The notes under the pieces were generated by a model that ran no database searches, was not told where the DNA came from, and worked only from the letters and a program-made list of their open reading frames with translations. A DNA stretch of 64,000 bases from JBCBRD01 sp039819785 (lineage in GTDB: Bacteria > Pseudomonadota > Alphaproteobacteria > Rhizobiales > Hyphomicrobiaceae). Of this stretch, positions 8,321-16,816 are shown one piece after another. The DNA is taken from contig JBCBRH010000020.1 in the NCBI GenBank assembly GCA_039819785.1, forward strand, positions 7,182 through 71,181. Reading direction: 5' to 3'. Position 1 is the first letter of the stretch. The number at the start of each line of letters is the position of its first letter. The position numbers and the translations under genes were made by a program.

Positions 8321-9358
8321 ATGACTGAACCTATTGCATCTCTGATTGAACCTCGCAGCGTGGCACCGTCGAGCGCGCGTATTTTCATGCTGGGTGGGAC
8401 CGGGACGATCGGCCGTGCAACCGTCAACGCGCTGATTGAGCGGGGGCATGAGGTGGTCTGTTTTGCGCGTCCGCCCAGCGGTGGGGACAGCAAAACGACG
8501 TCAGCTGAGCGGACAAAAATTATCGGAGGTTGCGAGGTTCGGTTTGGTGACGTGACCAATCCAAATTCGTTCGCCACGCAGGGTTTTCGTGGCGAACACT
8601 TTGATGCGGTCGTGTCCTGTATGGCGTCGCGCACGGGTGTGCCGCGGGATGCGTGGGCGATTGATCATCAGGCGCACATTCATGCGCTTGCAGCTGCAAA
8701 AGATGCAGGTGTTTCGCAGTTCGTGTTGTTGTCGGCAATCTGCGTTCAAAGGCCGTTACTTGGCTTTCAGCATGCGAAGCTTGCATTCGAAAAGGCCTTG
8801 GTTGCGTCGGGGCTGACCTATTCGATCGTCCGTCCAACGGCGTTTTTTAAGTCGCTGTCCGGACAGATCGAACGGGTCCGAAAAGGAAAACCGTTTCTGG
8901 TCTTTGGGGATGGGACGACGACCGCGTGCAAGCCGATCAGTGATGGGGATCTGGGCCGATATATTGCAAGCTGTCTCGAGGAGCCGTCACGCCAGAACCG
9001 CGTTTTGCCAATTGGGGGTCCCGGCCCTGCCATTACGCCGAAGGATCAGGGCGAGCACCTGTTTGCGCTGCTTGGTCGCGAACCGCGGTTCAAACGCGTT
9101 CCGGTGGCGCTGCTCGATACAATCGCGTTCGGGCTTTGGGCGATCGGGCAGGTCAATCAGGCTATGGCCGACAAAGCCGAACTTGCCCGCATAGGGCGCT
9201 ACTACGCGACAGAATCAATGCTGGTTATCAATCCTGAGACCGGGCTTTACGATGCCGATGCGACACCGTCTTTCGGGACAGAGACGCTGTTTGAGTATTA
9301 CGACCGTGTGGTCCGCGGCGAAAGCCAGGTCGAGCGTGGCGATCACGCGGTGTTTTGA
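8321..9358 (+). CDS. bciA: Divinyl (proto)chlorophyllide 8-vinyl-reductase, BciA type
   Basis: 345 residues, SDR/NmrA-like fold. The NADPH-binding motif MLGGTGTIGRATVNALIERG lies near residues 24-43; SQFVLLSAICVQRPLLGFQHAK and YSIVRPTAFFKSLSGQIERV are typical of BciA/plant DVR proteins, which use NADPH to reduce the C8 vinyl group of divinyl chlorophyllide. These blocks separate it from generic NAD-dependent epimerases. Transcribed divergently from bchG with a shared PpsR-type operator, consistent with the pathway. The sequence upstream of the ATG (CGCCACCATCGGTC) has no strong ribosome site. The iron-sulfur alternative BciB is not seen in the window. Confidence 0.92.
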   Translation: MTEPIASLIEPRSVAPSSARIFMLGGTGTIGRATVNALIERGHEVVCFARPPSGGDSKTTSAERTKIIGGCEVRFGDVTNPNSFATQGFRGEHFDAVVSCMASRTGVPRDAWAIDHQAHIHALAAAKDAGVSQFVLLSAICVQRPLLGFQHAKLAFEKALVASGLTYSIVRPTAFFKSLSGQIERVRKGKPFLVFGDGTTTACKPISDGDLGRYIASCLEEPSRQNRVLPIGGPGPAITPKDQGEHLFALLGREPRFKRVPVALLDTIAFGLWAIGQVNQAMADKAELARIGRYYATESMLVINPETGLYDADATPSFGTETLFEYYDRVVRGESQVERGDHAVF

Positions 9359-9372
9359 GTGGCCATGACCGC

Positions 9373-10251
9373 TCAGGCCGCAGCTGCCAGAAAATGGTGT
9401 TCCAGTCCCAGCGCATATTTGACGTGCAAGGCCAACTCCCGGGCGATCAGTCCCTTATGCTCGGCCACCAATCGGCTGGCGTCCTCAATCGTGCCGTCGG
9501 GTGCCCGGATGATCAGCTCGGCGTCATCGAGCGCGTTCATCACGGCGCGGACTTGTGACACGGAAATGCTGAAGCTTCGTGCGATCTCACGTGAAGGTGG
9601 GGATGGGAGGTTGAGCATTTGGGCGTGGGCCAAAGAAATTGACGTTGGCAGGCCGCCGGCTCGTGAAATGATATCATGGAGTTGTGGGAAGTGTTCGGTG
9701 ATGCGAACATCGTCTTCTATGATGGCCCTGCCCGATGTGGATATGATGTGCCACAGAAATTGAGGGTCGGACTCGATGGTTCTGCGGTAGCCGGTGCCAG
9801 GTTTCAATTCGTCGATGACGCCCATGGCGTAGCTGTAGATGTCAGTTGCTTCGCGGACGAGGCGCTGTGACGGCACGTAGGCGCGAATGCGTTTGTCGCT
9901 GCGGGATTGGTCCGTCTGCAGGTGCCCTAGGACACTCAGCAATGCCAGAATTGTTCGAAGGGCGCGGCTGCCGCACTGACCTCGATTTTCGCAGATTTCA
10001 AGCAGCGCTGAGTATGTTGCGCCGTGGTCGTTCGCCCCTGTACGGCCGGCGAAGTCCAAGTACATCGTGTAGTTGATGATATGAAAACCCAAGTTCGTGC
10101 CGACGCGATTGAAGCGGCCGAGACCCTTGCGCCATTCAATCACGTTTTCGACGTAGCTCAGAGCTGCCGCATCGAATTTCGGATGACGGAGAAGCGCGTT
10201 CATGGGTGCTGCAAGCACATCGTTGTCTGGCGCGTAACCGTCGGAAGTCAT
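9373..10251 (-). CDS. Unknown protein with winged-helix-like regions, possible regulator
   Basis: 292 residues from ATG 10251 (MTSDGYAPDNDVLAA); the frame extends to 10383 but that extension looks like leader. I do not recognise a named family. The C-terminal part PSREIARSFSISVSQVRAVM followed by DDAELI and RAPDG reads as a helix-turn-helix plus wing, and the middle ENRGQCGSRALRTILALLSV could be another such unit. This suggests a DNA-binding regulator. It converges with bciA (14 bases between stop codons). Its own upstream region holds two strong inverted repeats, which could serve as operators or as the lhgO terminator. Confidence 0.55.
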   Translation of the reverse strand: MTSDGYAPDNDVLAAPMNALLRHPKFDAAALSYVENVIEWRKGLGRFNRVGTNLGFHIINYTMYLDFAGRTGANDHGATYSALLEICENRGQCGSRALRTILALLSVLGHLQTDQSRSDKRIRAYVPSQRLVREATDIYSYAMGVIDELKPGTGYRRTIESDPQFLWHIISTSGRAIIEDDVRITEHFPQLHDIISRAGGLPTSISLAHAQMLNLPSPPSREIARSFSISVSQVRAVMNALDDAELIIRAPDGTIEDASRLVAEHKGLIARELALHVKYALGLEHHFLAAAA

Positions 10252-10437
10252 CTGAAACGGGTCTTTCGATTTGGGCCGTGGAGCTAATTGAGTGTTGCGG
10301 GGATCTGCCGTTATCTGAATGCGGATTTTTGCAGGGTGAAACGGGCAAAGATACGCAAGCGGCTTTGTGCGCGGGACTAGCACGGGAATCGCAATGCGAT
10401 TGTTTTGAATTGCAAAACTGAGTGAAAAAGATTCTTT

Positions 10438-10459
10438 CCGTCAACTGATAGGTTGACGG
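10438..10459. repeat. 8-bp inverted repeat CCGTCAAC-N6-GTTGACGG
   Basis: Perfect palindrome in the 260-base gap upstream of the putative regulator and downstream of lhgO. On the minus strand it is followed 8 bases later by a short T-run, so it could be part of the lhgO terminator; alternatively an operator. Confidence 0.5.
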
Positions 10460-10480
10460 GTGAGTGTGCAATACTGATCG

Positions 10481-10506
10481 GTTGCTCGCCCACTAGTGGG
10501 TGCAAC
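10481..10506 (-). terminator. Candidate terminator hairpin after lhgO
   Basis: GTTGC...GCAAC arms surround the 12-bp palindrome CCCACTAGTGGG (10489-10500), with a 2-nt bulge, 5 bases downstream of the lhgO stop on the minus strand. No clear U-run, so an operator role is also possible. Confidence 0.4.
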
Positions 10507-10511
10507 TTCCG

Positions 10512-11729
10512 TCATGCGGTCTTGTCTAGATTGTCGAGACCGAGAAGTTGGTTCACGACGTGCTGCGCGATCGGGAAGGCTGCCGTTGCGGCGGGAGATG
10601 GCGCGTTGCAGACGTGCAGTGTGTGGCGGGTCTGTGAGAAGAGGAAATCATCGATGATGGTGCCGTCGCGCGCTACAGCCTGGGCACGGATGCCAGACCG
10701 ATAGGGTGCGAGGTCATTTGCGGTGATGGACGAGCAATAGCGTTGCACTTTTTTAAGATACAGTCCTTTCGCCATGGACGCTGTCAGTTCTGAAGTGGCT
10801 GAAGAAAAATTCTTGCCCAATAATCGCCAGAAGCCGGGGTAGGCGAACGTCTGTGCCAGGTCTTTCGGGCTGATGTCGAGCTTGCTGTATCCTTCGCGTT
10901 TCATCGCGAGGACAGCGTTGGGACCGACTGTGAAACCGCCGTCTAGCTTGCGGGTCAGATGGACGCCAAGGAAGGGGCGTTCAGGGTCTGGCACGGGGTA
11001 GATGAGATGCCGAACGAGCCCTTCTGGTTGGTTGATCAGGCGGAAGTATTCACCGCGAAACGGCACGATCTGGAAATCAGCTGGAGCACCGAAGATGCGT
11101 GCCAGCCGGTCGGACATCAGGCCAGCACAAAAGACCGTCTTGCCCGCTTCAATGTCGCCATGCGTTGTCTCCAGGTTCACCGAGTGCGGTGTCTCGCAGC
11201 CTGATATGACAGTGGTGCTTCGCTTGATTGTTCCGCCGCGGCTTTCGAACAGTTCGGCCATCGCGATGCACATGGCGCCATAGTCGACGATCCCGGTTGA
11301 GGGTGACAGAAGTGCTGCTACGGAATTGATGTTGGGTTCGAGGGCTCTGGCTTCGTCGCCGTTGAGTTTTTCAATCTCGATGCCGTTGGCGCTCGCCCGT
11401 TCATAGAGACGATCCATCCGCGTAACTTCGTCAGCCGAGGTGGCCACGATCAGCTTGCCGCAGATGTCGAAATCGATGCCGTGTTCTTTGCAGAAGCGAA
11501 TGGTGTCGGCTTTGCCCTGTCTGCAAAAGCGTGCTTTCAGGCTGCCCGGTGCGTAGTAGACGCCGGCATGTATGACACCGCTGTTGCGACCTGTTTGATG
11601 GCGACCGACGCGGTCCTCTTTTTCCAACACGACAATGGTGGAGGCTGGGTGGAGTTCCTGAAGGCGCAGGCCTGTTGCGATCCCGACGATACCACCGCCG
11701 ACAATCGCGAAGTCGTAAGATTCATTCAT
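10512..11729 (-). CDS. lhgO: L-2-hydroxyglutarate oxidase (LhgO-like)
   Basis: 405 residues, the usual length. FAD-dependent DAO-family enzyme that oxidises L-2-hydroxyglutarate to 2-oxoglutarate at the membrane. Seen: the dinucleotide motif FAIVGGGIVGIATGLRL near residues 7-23; the LhgO signature RHQTGRNSGVIHAGVYYAPG near 43-62; FRGEYFRL and YPVPDPERPFLGVHLTR in the substrate domain. It starts 10 bases after the cobC stop and is probably cotranscribed with it, with no obvious pathway connection to B12. Neither a transmembrane segment nor a signal peptide is evident. Confidence 0.9.
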   Translation of the reverse strand: MNESYDFAIVGGGIVGIATGLRLQELHPASTIVVLEKEDRVGRHQTGRNSGVIHAGVYYAPGSLKARFCRQGKADTIRFCKEHGIDFDICGKLIVATSADEVTRMDRLYERASANGIEIEKLNGDEARALEPNINSVAALLSPSTGIVDYGAMCIAMAELFESRGGTIKRSTTVISGCETPHSVNLETTHGDIEAGKTVFCAGLMSDRLARIFGAPADFQIVPFRGEYFRLINQPEGLVRHLIYPVPDPERPFLGVHLTRKLDGGFTVGPNAVLAMKREGYSKLDISPKDLAQTFAYPGFWRLLGKNFSSATSELTASMAKGLYLKKVQRYCSSITANDLAPYRSGIRAQAVARDGTIIDDFLFSQTRHTLHVCNAPSPAATAAFPIAQHVVNQLLGLDNLDKTA

Positions 11730-11738
11730 GTGAGGACG

Positions 11739-12812
11739 TCACGTTTCCTGATGGGCGGTTTGAGCGAAGGTTTGCAATACGCGCTGAAGCCTCAGCCAAG
11801 CGCTGTCTGGCCCCGGCAGACCAAAGCGTAGCCATGTCGGATGATCTTCGAATGTGCGGACGTGGATTCCAGATGCGCCCAGCGTTGCAGCCAGTTGTGC
11901 GGCCTGAGGATGTGAGATCAGTTGAAAAAGAGGCGTGATGCCAATCGGCTTCATTCCTGCGGACGTTAAGAGCTGCGTGAGGTGGTCACGGCTGCGTATT
12001 AGCTGCTGGATGGTTTCCTGGCGCCAGACGTCGTCTGACAAGGCGCGCTTGCCGATCTGGATTGCCGGGCCGGAGATGGCCCACGGTCCCAGCATCGCCT
12101 TAAGTTGGCTGCACGTGCTCGAAGCACCGATAGCAAAGCCAAGACGGAGACCAGCAAGACCGTAGAACTTGCCAAATGATTTGAGGACCAGCGTTCCTGG
12201 TGGACATGCTGAAGCTAAGCTGATCTCAGGCATCGTGTCTGCAAAGGCTTCATCGACGACTAGTAGGCCGTCTGTGTCGTGCAGGTGCTGCGCGATGTTG
12301 TGGAGGCTTGCAGGTGGCGTCATCGCACCGGTTGGATTGTTTGGGTTGACGCAAATGACGACGTTTGCCTGTCCGATGTCAGTGAGGCTTGTGATGATGC
12401 GGACGCGATGCCCGGAGGCGTTCCAACAGTGCGCATGTTCTGCATATGTCGGACCAAGTATGGCAACCTCGGCTGGGGCTTTTACAAGTTTTGGAATGAT
12501 CTGGATGAGGGCCTGCGTCCCCGGGCTTGCCACGATGCCTGCGGGGTTATCGACGCCATAGCAGCGGGCGGCTGCTTCGATCAGGTCGTGCTCCTGGGTT
12601 GCTGTCGGCAGACGGCTCCATGCATCAGATGGCAGCGAAGGAAAGGGGTAGGGCGTCGGATTAATACCCGTCGACAGATCAATCCAGGGTTTGGGTGCGT
12701 TTGGATGCGCAGCGATCGCCTCATCCAAGTTGCCGCCATGGTGAACGCGGGCTATCGATGCCGTTGGAACGGGCAGAGAGCAGACGCTGGCCTTGAGGGC
12801 GGTGATCGGCAT
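11739..12812 (-). CDS. cobC: L-threonine-O-3-phosphate decarboxylase (CobC, CobD of Salmonella)
   Basis: 357 residues from ATG 12812. PLP-dependent fold-type I enzyme that supplies (R)-1-amino-2-propanol phosphate for the nucleotide-loop linker of B12. Seen: the opening HHGGNLDEAIAAHP and WIDLSTGINPTPYP typical of the family, NPNNPTG near residues 156-162, the PLP Asp in LVVDEAFAD near 187, and the Schiff-base Lys in KSFGKFYGLAGLRLGF near 215. The frame runs upstream to 12920, but that extension is low-complexity and overlaps cobD. Start codons of cobC and divergent cobD lie only 5 bases apart, so each promoter must lie within the other's coding sequence. Confidence 0.92.
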   Translation of the reverse strand: MPITALKASVCSLPVPTASIARVHHGGNLDEAIAAHPNAPKPWIDLSTGINPTPYPFPSLPSDAWSRLPTATQEHDLIEAAARCYGVDNPAGIVASPGTQALIQIIPKLVKAPAEVAILGPTYAEHAHCWNASGHRVRIITSLTDIGQANVVICVNPNNPTGAMTPPASLHNIAQHLHDTDGLLVVDEAFADTMPEISLASACPPGTLVLKSFGKFYGLAGLRLGFAIGASSTCSQLKAMLGPWAISGPAIQIGKRALSDDVWRQETIQQLIRSRDHLTQLLTSAGMKPIGITPLFQLISHPQAAQLAATLGASGIHVRTFEDHPTWLRFGLPGPDSAWLRLQRVLQTFAQTAHQET

Positions 12813-12817
12813 GTTGG

Positions 12818-13822
12818 GTGGGGCCTCAGTTGATCGCTGAAATTGGCATGTTTTTCGGCATCGCGGCCATCGCGCTTTTGGTGGAAGCCGCTGTCGGGTA
12901 TCCGGTTTGGCTGTTTGCACGGATCGGTCACCCCGTCACCTGGATGGGGGCGGTTATTGCATGGTGTGATCGGAACTGGAACCAAGCAGCGCTCTCGGCG
13001 ACCCGGCGACGTGTTGCCGGAGTGTTGCTGGTTGTCGTGCTGGTTTTTATCGGCTCTGGGGCCGGGCTGGTGGTGCATTTAGCCGCAATGCAGCTTTTTC
13101 CAACGCTTGTTGGGGTTTTGGTGATTGGTGTTCTGGCCAGTTCGCTGCTGGCGCAAAGGTCGCTGTATGACCATGTGGCGGCTGTGGCCTGTGGGCTGGA
13201 AACGCGAGGGCTCGAAGGCGGGCGCGAAGCTGTTGCGCATATTGTCGGTCGAGATCCATCGCAGCTGGATGAGGCCGGTGTATCGCGCGCTGCGATTGAG
13301 AGTTTGTCGGAAAATTTTTCAGATGGCGTTGTTGCGCCGTTGTTCTGGCTGCTGGTGGGCGGTCTGCCGGGTGCTGCAACCTATAAGGCCATCAATACGG
13401 CTGACAGCATGGTGGGGCATCTGACTGAAAAACATCGCGATTTCGGCTGGGCGTCCGCCAGGCTCGACGATCTGGTTAACCTGCCTGCATCCCGTATGAC
13501 CGCTACGCTGATTGTATTGGTAGCTGCACTGACGCCTGGACTGAAAGGACGCGATGCCATTGCGGCAGTGCGCCGGGATGCTGGCGCCCATCGATCGCCA
13601 AACGCTGGCTGGCCGGAAGCGGCCATGGCCGGTGCATTGGGGCTCCGGCTGGCAGGGCCACGGGTCTATGAGGGCGAAACGGTTGACGATACGTATATGG
13701 GTGATGGGCGCATTGAGGCCGGTGCTGAAGACATCCGCCGGGCGCTCAGGGTTTTTCTGTTGGCGTGCGTGGTCAAGATTAGCGCTGTGTTCGGTGTGGC
13801 CGTTAGCTTGTTGATGCTTTGA
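12818..13822 (+). CDS. cobD: Adenosylcobinamide-phosphate synthase (CobD/CbiB)
   Basis: 334 residues from GTG 12818; a TTG at 12830 and an ATG at 12848 are also possible, the last giving the most typical N-terminus (MFFGIAAIALLVEA). Integral membrane enzyme joining adenosylcobyric acid to aminopropanol (phosphate). Family blocks seen: GYPVWLFARIGHPVTWMG, the RDPSQLDEAGVSRAAIES and LSENFSDGVVAPLFW segment, ATYKAINTADSMVGH, and RDAGAHRSPNAGWPEAAMAG. The 3' end overlaps the convergent cobQ by 20 bases. Product partner CobC is divergent next door. Confidence 0.93.
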   Translation: MGPQLIAEIGMFFGIAAIALLVEAAVGYPVWLFARIGHPVTWMGAVIAWCDRNWNQAALSATRRRVAGVLLVVVLVFIGSGAGLVVHLAAMQLFPTLVGVLVIGVLASSLLAQRSLYDHVAAVACGLETRGLEGGREAVAHIVGRDPSQLDEAGVSRAAIESLSENFSDGVVAPLFWLLVGGLPGAATYKAINTADSMVGHLTEKHRDFGWASARLDDLVNLPASRMTATLIVLVAALTPGLKGRDAIAAVRRDAGAHRSPNAGWPEAAMAGALGLRLAGPRVYEGETVDDTYMGDGRIEAGAEDIRRALRVFLLACVVKISAVFGVAVSLLML

Positions 13823-15320
13823 GGCTTGGGGCACGGGCAATTTCGAGAAGGCGGTCGATATCCAGATGTGTTTCCAGATGGGCCGCGAGCGCATCCAGGG
13901 TTTGATCGACGGTCGCCTCATAATCGAGGTCTGAGGGAGGTTGGCCGAGGTGATGCAGCCAGGACGCGCGCTGTCTGTCGTCGTTGAACAGGGCGTGGAT
14001 GTAACACCCCACGATACGGCGGGTTTTATCGGTTGCGCCGTCTGCCGCGTTGCGGTCCGTGCGGATCAGAGGGTGGTCGCAATCTGGGCCGCTGGTTTGC
14101 CCAACGTGCATTTCATAGCCGCGAAACGGGGCAGCGGTTAGAAGGTTGATGCCGTGGGTTTCCGTCAGGGTTTTATCAGGTGTCAGTTCGGTTTCCACAT
14201 CCAGGAGACCCAGGCCGTTTATTGACGTTGGTGGCCCTTCAATCCCCTCGGGATCGTGGATGGTGCGGCCGAGCATCTGGTAACCGCCGCATATACCCAG
14301 CACATAACCACCCCGGCGGACATGGGCTGTGAGATCGACATCCCAGCCGGTTTCGCAGAATGATTTAAGGTCTGAAATCGTGGCCTTTGATCCTGGCAGG
14401 ATAACGAGGTCGGCGTCTCCGGGAATGGGTTCGCCCATGCGCAAAAATGTCAGGTCAACGCCGGGTTCGAGTTTGAGCGGATCAAAGTCGTCGAAGTTTG
14501 AGATGCGGGGATACCCCGTGACGACGATGTGGAGCCGCTGACCAGACTGGCGTTGGCGGGGTGAGGTGTTTTGTAAGGCAACTGCGTCTTCGGGCGGGAG
14601 GTCGCTGCATCTTGGAAAGAACGGCACGAGGCCGATTGCGGACCAGCCCGTGGTGTCAGCGATGAGGGCCATGCCGTCGTTGAACAGGCTTGGATCACCG
14701 CGGAACTTGTTGATTATAAAGCCTTCTATTGCAGCAGCATCGTCTGCCGCGATCACAACTTGAGACCCGACGACCTGGGCGATGACACCGCCGCGGTCGA
14801 TGTCGCCCACCAGTATCACGGGGACGCCGGCTGCACCTGCAAACCCCATGTTGGCGATGTCGCCCTTGCGCAGATTTACTTCGGCCACCGAGCCTGCACC
14901 CTCGATCACGATGATGTCTGCATCGTGTGCCAGCTTATCAAAACTTTCCAGAACGGCACCGAGCAGTTTTGGTTTCAGGCCCTGGTATTCGCGCGCCTTG
15001 GCGTTGCCCCAGATTTTCCCCTGAACGATGATCTGGGAGCCGATCTCGCTTTGCGGCTTCAGGAGAACTGGGTTCATGTGAACCGTTGGCTGCACTTTTG
15101 CGGCGCGGGCTTGCAAGGCTTGTGCACGGCCGATTTCGCCGCCATCTGACGTGACGGCTGCATTGTTTGACATGTTCTGGGGTTTGAAGGGTTTGACCTT
15201 GAAGCCCCGGTTGGTGAGTGCCCGGACCAAGCCCGCAACCAGGATGGATTTGCCGACATCTGACCCTGTGCCGGCGAGCATGATGGCCTTCGCCGATGGC
15301 TTGCGCGGGCTATGCGTCAA
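13803..15320 (-). CDS. cobQ: Adenosylcobyric acid synthase, glutamine-hydrolysing (CobQ)
   Basis: 505 residues. Amidates four carboxylates of adenosylcobyrinic acid a,c-diamide using ATP and glutamine. The N-terminal dethiobiotin-synthetase-like domain begins IMLAGTGSDVGKSILVAGL and includes KPFKPQNMSNNAAVT and DADIIVIEGAGSVAEVNLR; VPVILVGDIDRGGV follows. The C-terminal class I glutamine amidotransferase-like domain has the nucleophile in GYVLGICGGYQMLG and the His region CYIHALFNDD. Third gene of the minus-strand unit cobP-cobO-cobQ, with a 4-base overlap with cobO. Confidence 0.96.
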   Translation of the reverse strand: MTHSPRKPSAKAIMLAGTGSDVGKSILVAGLVRALTNRGFKVKPFKPQNMSNNAAVTSDGGEIGRAQALQARAAKVQPTVHMNPVLLKPQSEIGSQIIVQGKIWGNAKAREYQGLKPKLLGAVLESFDKLAHDADIIVIEGAGSVAEVNLRKGDIANMGFAGAAGVPVILVGDIDRGGVIAQVVGSQVVIAADDAAAIEGFIINKFRGDPSLFNDGMALIADTTGWSAIGLVPFFPRCSDLPPEDAVALQNTSPRQRQSGQRLHIVVTGYPRISNFDDFDPLKLEPGVDLTFLRMGEPIPGDADLVILPGSKATISDLKSFCETGWDVDLTAHVRRGGYVLGICGGYQMLGRTIHDPEGIEGPPTSINGLGLLDVETELTPDKTLTETHGINLLTAAPFRGYEMHVGQTSGPDCDHPLIRTDRNAADGATDKTRRIVGCYIHALFNDDRQRASWLHHLGQPPSDLDYEATVDQTLDALAAHLETHLDIDRLLEIARAPSLKASTS

Positions 15321-15916
15321 AACTCGATGCCTTCCTGCGCGCCAACGCCGGCTGCGAAATGATGTTTGATCGGGGTCATTTCCGTGACCAGGTCGGCAGC
15401 TTCGATCAGTTCAGGCTTGGCATTACGGCCGGTGACCACGATGTGCAGGTCATCACGGCGCGCCTTGAGGCTTGCAATGATTTTGGCAAGATCGAGGTGC
15501 TCATAGCGAAGCGAAATGTTCAGTTCATCGCAGATTAGCATGTTGACCGTTGGATCGTTCATCAGCTTTTCGGCCTCACCCCAGGCCTTTTTGGCAGCCA
15601 CCACGTCGCGTTCGCGGTCCTGCGTTTCCCAGGTGAAGCCTTCGCCGAGTGTGTGCCAGATGACCTGGTCACCAAAAGCCTTGACGGCTTCGCGCTCGCC
15701 CGTTTCCCACGCGCCCTTGCCGAACTGGACAACGCCGATTTTGTTGCCGCGTCCGAGTGCGCGCAGCATCAGGCCCCACGCGCCGGTGGATTTGCCCTTG
15801 CCCTTGCCGGTGTGGACGATGAGAAGGCCTTTTTTCTCTGTTTTTTCCGCGACTTTGGCGTCCTGGACGGCCTTGCGGTTTGCCATCTTCTTTTTGTGGC
15901 GATCATCGTCGACCAT
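15317..15916 (-). CDS. cobO: Cob(I)yrinic acid a,c-diamide adenosyltransferase (CobO)
   Basis: 199 residues, CobA/CobO/BtuR family. Transfers the 5'-deoxyadenosyl group from ATP to the Co(I) corrinoid. The P-loop variant IVHTGKGKGKSTGAWG lies near residues 33-48, followed by GVVQFGKGAWETGE and the family's TWETQDRERD; MLICDELNISLRY is the Walker B-like segment. The N-terminal 27 residues are charged, as usual in CobO. It starts 3 bases after the cobP stop and overlaps cobQ by 4 bases (ATGA), so the three genes form one transcription unit. Confidence 0.96.
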   Translation of the reverse strand: MVDDDRHKKKMANRKAVQDAKVAEKTEKKGLLIVHTGKGKGKSTGAWGLMLRALGRGNKIGVVQFGKGAWETGEREAVKAFGDQVIWHTLGEGFTWETQDRERDVVAAKKAWGEAEKLMNDPTVNMLICDELNISLRYEHLDLAKIIASLKARRDDLHIVVTGRNAKPELIEAADLVTEMTPIKHHFAAGVGAQEGIEF

Positions 15917-15919
15917 GGC

Positions 15920-16471
15920 TTAAGCGTCCTTCGATTGCTGTTTTTCTGTTTTCAAGACCAGTGGCAGACCTGCTGCCACCAGGACGGCCCGGTCAGCCAA
16001 TGCGGCGACGTTGGAATTCAATCTGCCCTGCAAATCCCGGAACTTTCGCGCCAAAGCATTTTCCGGGACGATGCCCATGCCAACTTCGTTTGAGACAATG
16101 ACGATGGGCGCCGTTGGCACTTGCAGCGCGGACAAGAGCAGGTCGATGCGCTGGTCAAGATCTTGATGGGCCAACAATGCGTTGCTGAGCCAGAGTGTCA
16201 GGCAGTCGATCAGGATAGGCTCGTTTCCGTCAGCGCGTTGGGTCAGGAATTCTGGTAGTTCGTAGGGGACTTCATGGGTCTGCCACCCATCGATGCGGCG
16301 CGCGCGATGGTGTTCCACGCGTTTTCGCATCTCATCATCCCAAACCTCTGCGGTTGCGACGTAGGTCCAAGGTGAAGGCTGTGATGTGATCAACTCCTCG
16401 GCGTAGCGGCTCTTGCCCGAGCGCGCGCCGCCCAAGATAAAGGTCAGATGTGGAAGATGGTTCGGGGTCAA
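15920..16471 (-). CDS. cobP: Adenosylcobinamide kinase / guanylyltransferase (CobP/CobU)
   Basis: 183 residues. Bifunctional enzyme that phosphorylates adenosylcobinamide and then transfers GMP from GTP. Seen: the P-loop FILGGARSGKSRYAEEL near residues 11-27, the guanylylation region VATAEVWDDEMRKRVEHH with the His pair near 54-55, EPILIDCLTLWLSNALL, and IVIVSNEVGMGIVPENALA. First gene of cobP-cobO-cobQ. Its start lies only about 50 bases from the start of the divergent riboswitch on the plus strand, so its promoter must overlap or lie opposite that riboswitch. Confidence 0.95.
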   Translation of the reverse strand: MTPNHLPHLTFILGGARSGKSRYAEELITSQPSPWTYVATAEVWDDEMRKRVEHHRARRIDGWQTHEVPYELPEFLTQRADGNEPILIDCLTLWLSNALLAHQDLDQRIDLLLSALQVPTAPIVIVSNEVGMGIVPENALARKFRDLQGRLNSNVAALADRAVLVAAGLPLVLKTEKQQSKDA

Positions 16472-16484
16472 GACACAAGTCTCG

Positions 16485-16514
16485 TTGACGGAGGGATTAA
16501 GCGGTTGTTATTGA
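16485..16514 (+). promoter_or_regulatory. Candidate sigma-70 promoter for the B12 riboswitch transcript
   Basis: TTGACG at 16485-16490 and an extended -10-like TG-T-TATTGA at 16506-16514, 18 bases apart. Transcription would begin within a few bases of the aptamer's first stem (16520), as expected for a riboswitch. Confidence 0.4.
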
Positions 16515-16519
16515 AGCGG

Positions 16520-16792
16520 GTGACGGTTCTCGACAAGAGAATTTTGGGAATGTGGTGCGAGGTGCGACCTTTCAGGTTGTTTTAGCAGCAACCTTCCAGG
16601 TTGTTTAATTTGCGATCTTTGAGATCGTCTGCTTTGCGATCTTCCAGATCGACTAATTTGCGATCTTCCAGATCGACCTCAATTCCACAGCTGCCCCCGC
16701 AACTGTGATCGGCGAGCGAAAGCCAATCTGCCACTGGGAGACCGGGAAGGCGGCTGGAGCTTAGACCCGAGAGCCAGGAGACCTGCCGTCAC
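16520..16792 (+). promoter_or_regulatory. Cobalamin riboswitch with expanded L5
   Basis: Closing stem GTGACGG (16520-16526) pairs with CCGTCAC (16786-16792). Inside are the conserved blocks of the adenosylcobalamin aptamer: GGGAA-TGT-GGTG (16546-16558), GCTGCCCCCGCAACTGTGA (16690-16708), GGCGAGCGAAAGCC, the B12-box GCCACTG near 16730, CCGGGAAGG, and GACCCGAGAGCCAGGAGACC followed by TGCC. TGTGG (16551-16555) pairs with CCACA (16685-16689), and between these arms five 24-bp repeats replace the normally short L5 loop. B12 binding should turn off hupE-like, DUF1636, cobW and probably the cob operon. Expression-platform candidates downstream are listed separately. Confidence 0.95.
16561..16680 (+). 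repeat. Five tandem 24-bp hairpin repeats inside the riboswitch
   Basis: Five units of exactly 24 bases start at 16561, 16585, 16609, 16633 and 16657. Each contains a 6-bp stem with a 3-nt loop: CGACCT-TTC-AGGTTG, CAACCT-TCC-AGGTTG, CGATCT-TTG-AGATCG, and twice CGATCT-TCC-AGATCG. Stem bases differ between the first two and last three units but pairing is kept (paired changes), so structure rather than sequence seems preserved. Units are joined by linkers such as ACTAATTTG. The repeats have no variable spacers and are not CRISPR. Confidence 0.9.
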
Positions 16793-16816
16793 GTAGAGGC
16801 TGTTACCGGACCGTCG

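Noticed and set aside
16561..16680. CRISPR array
   Set aside because: The repeats abut directly with no unique spacers and each is a small hairpin; they are inside a riboswitch aptamer and no cas genes are present.
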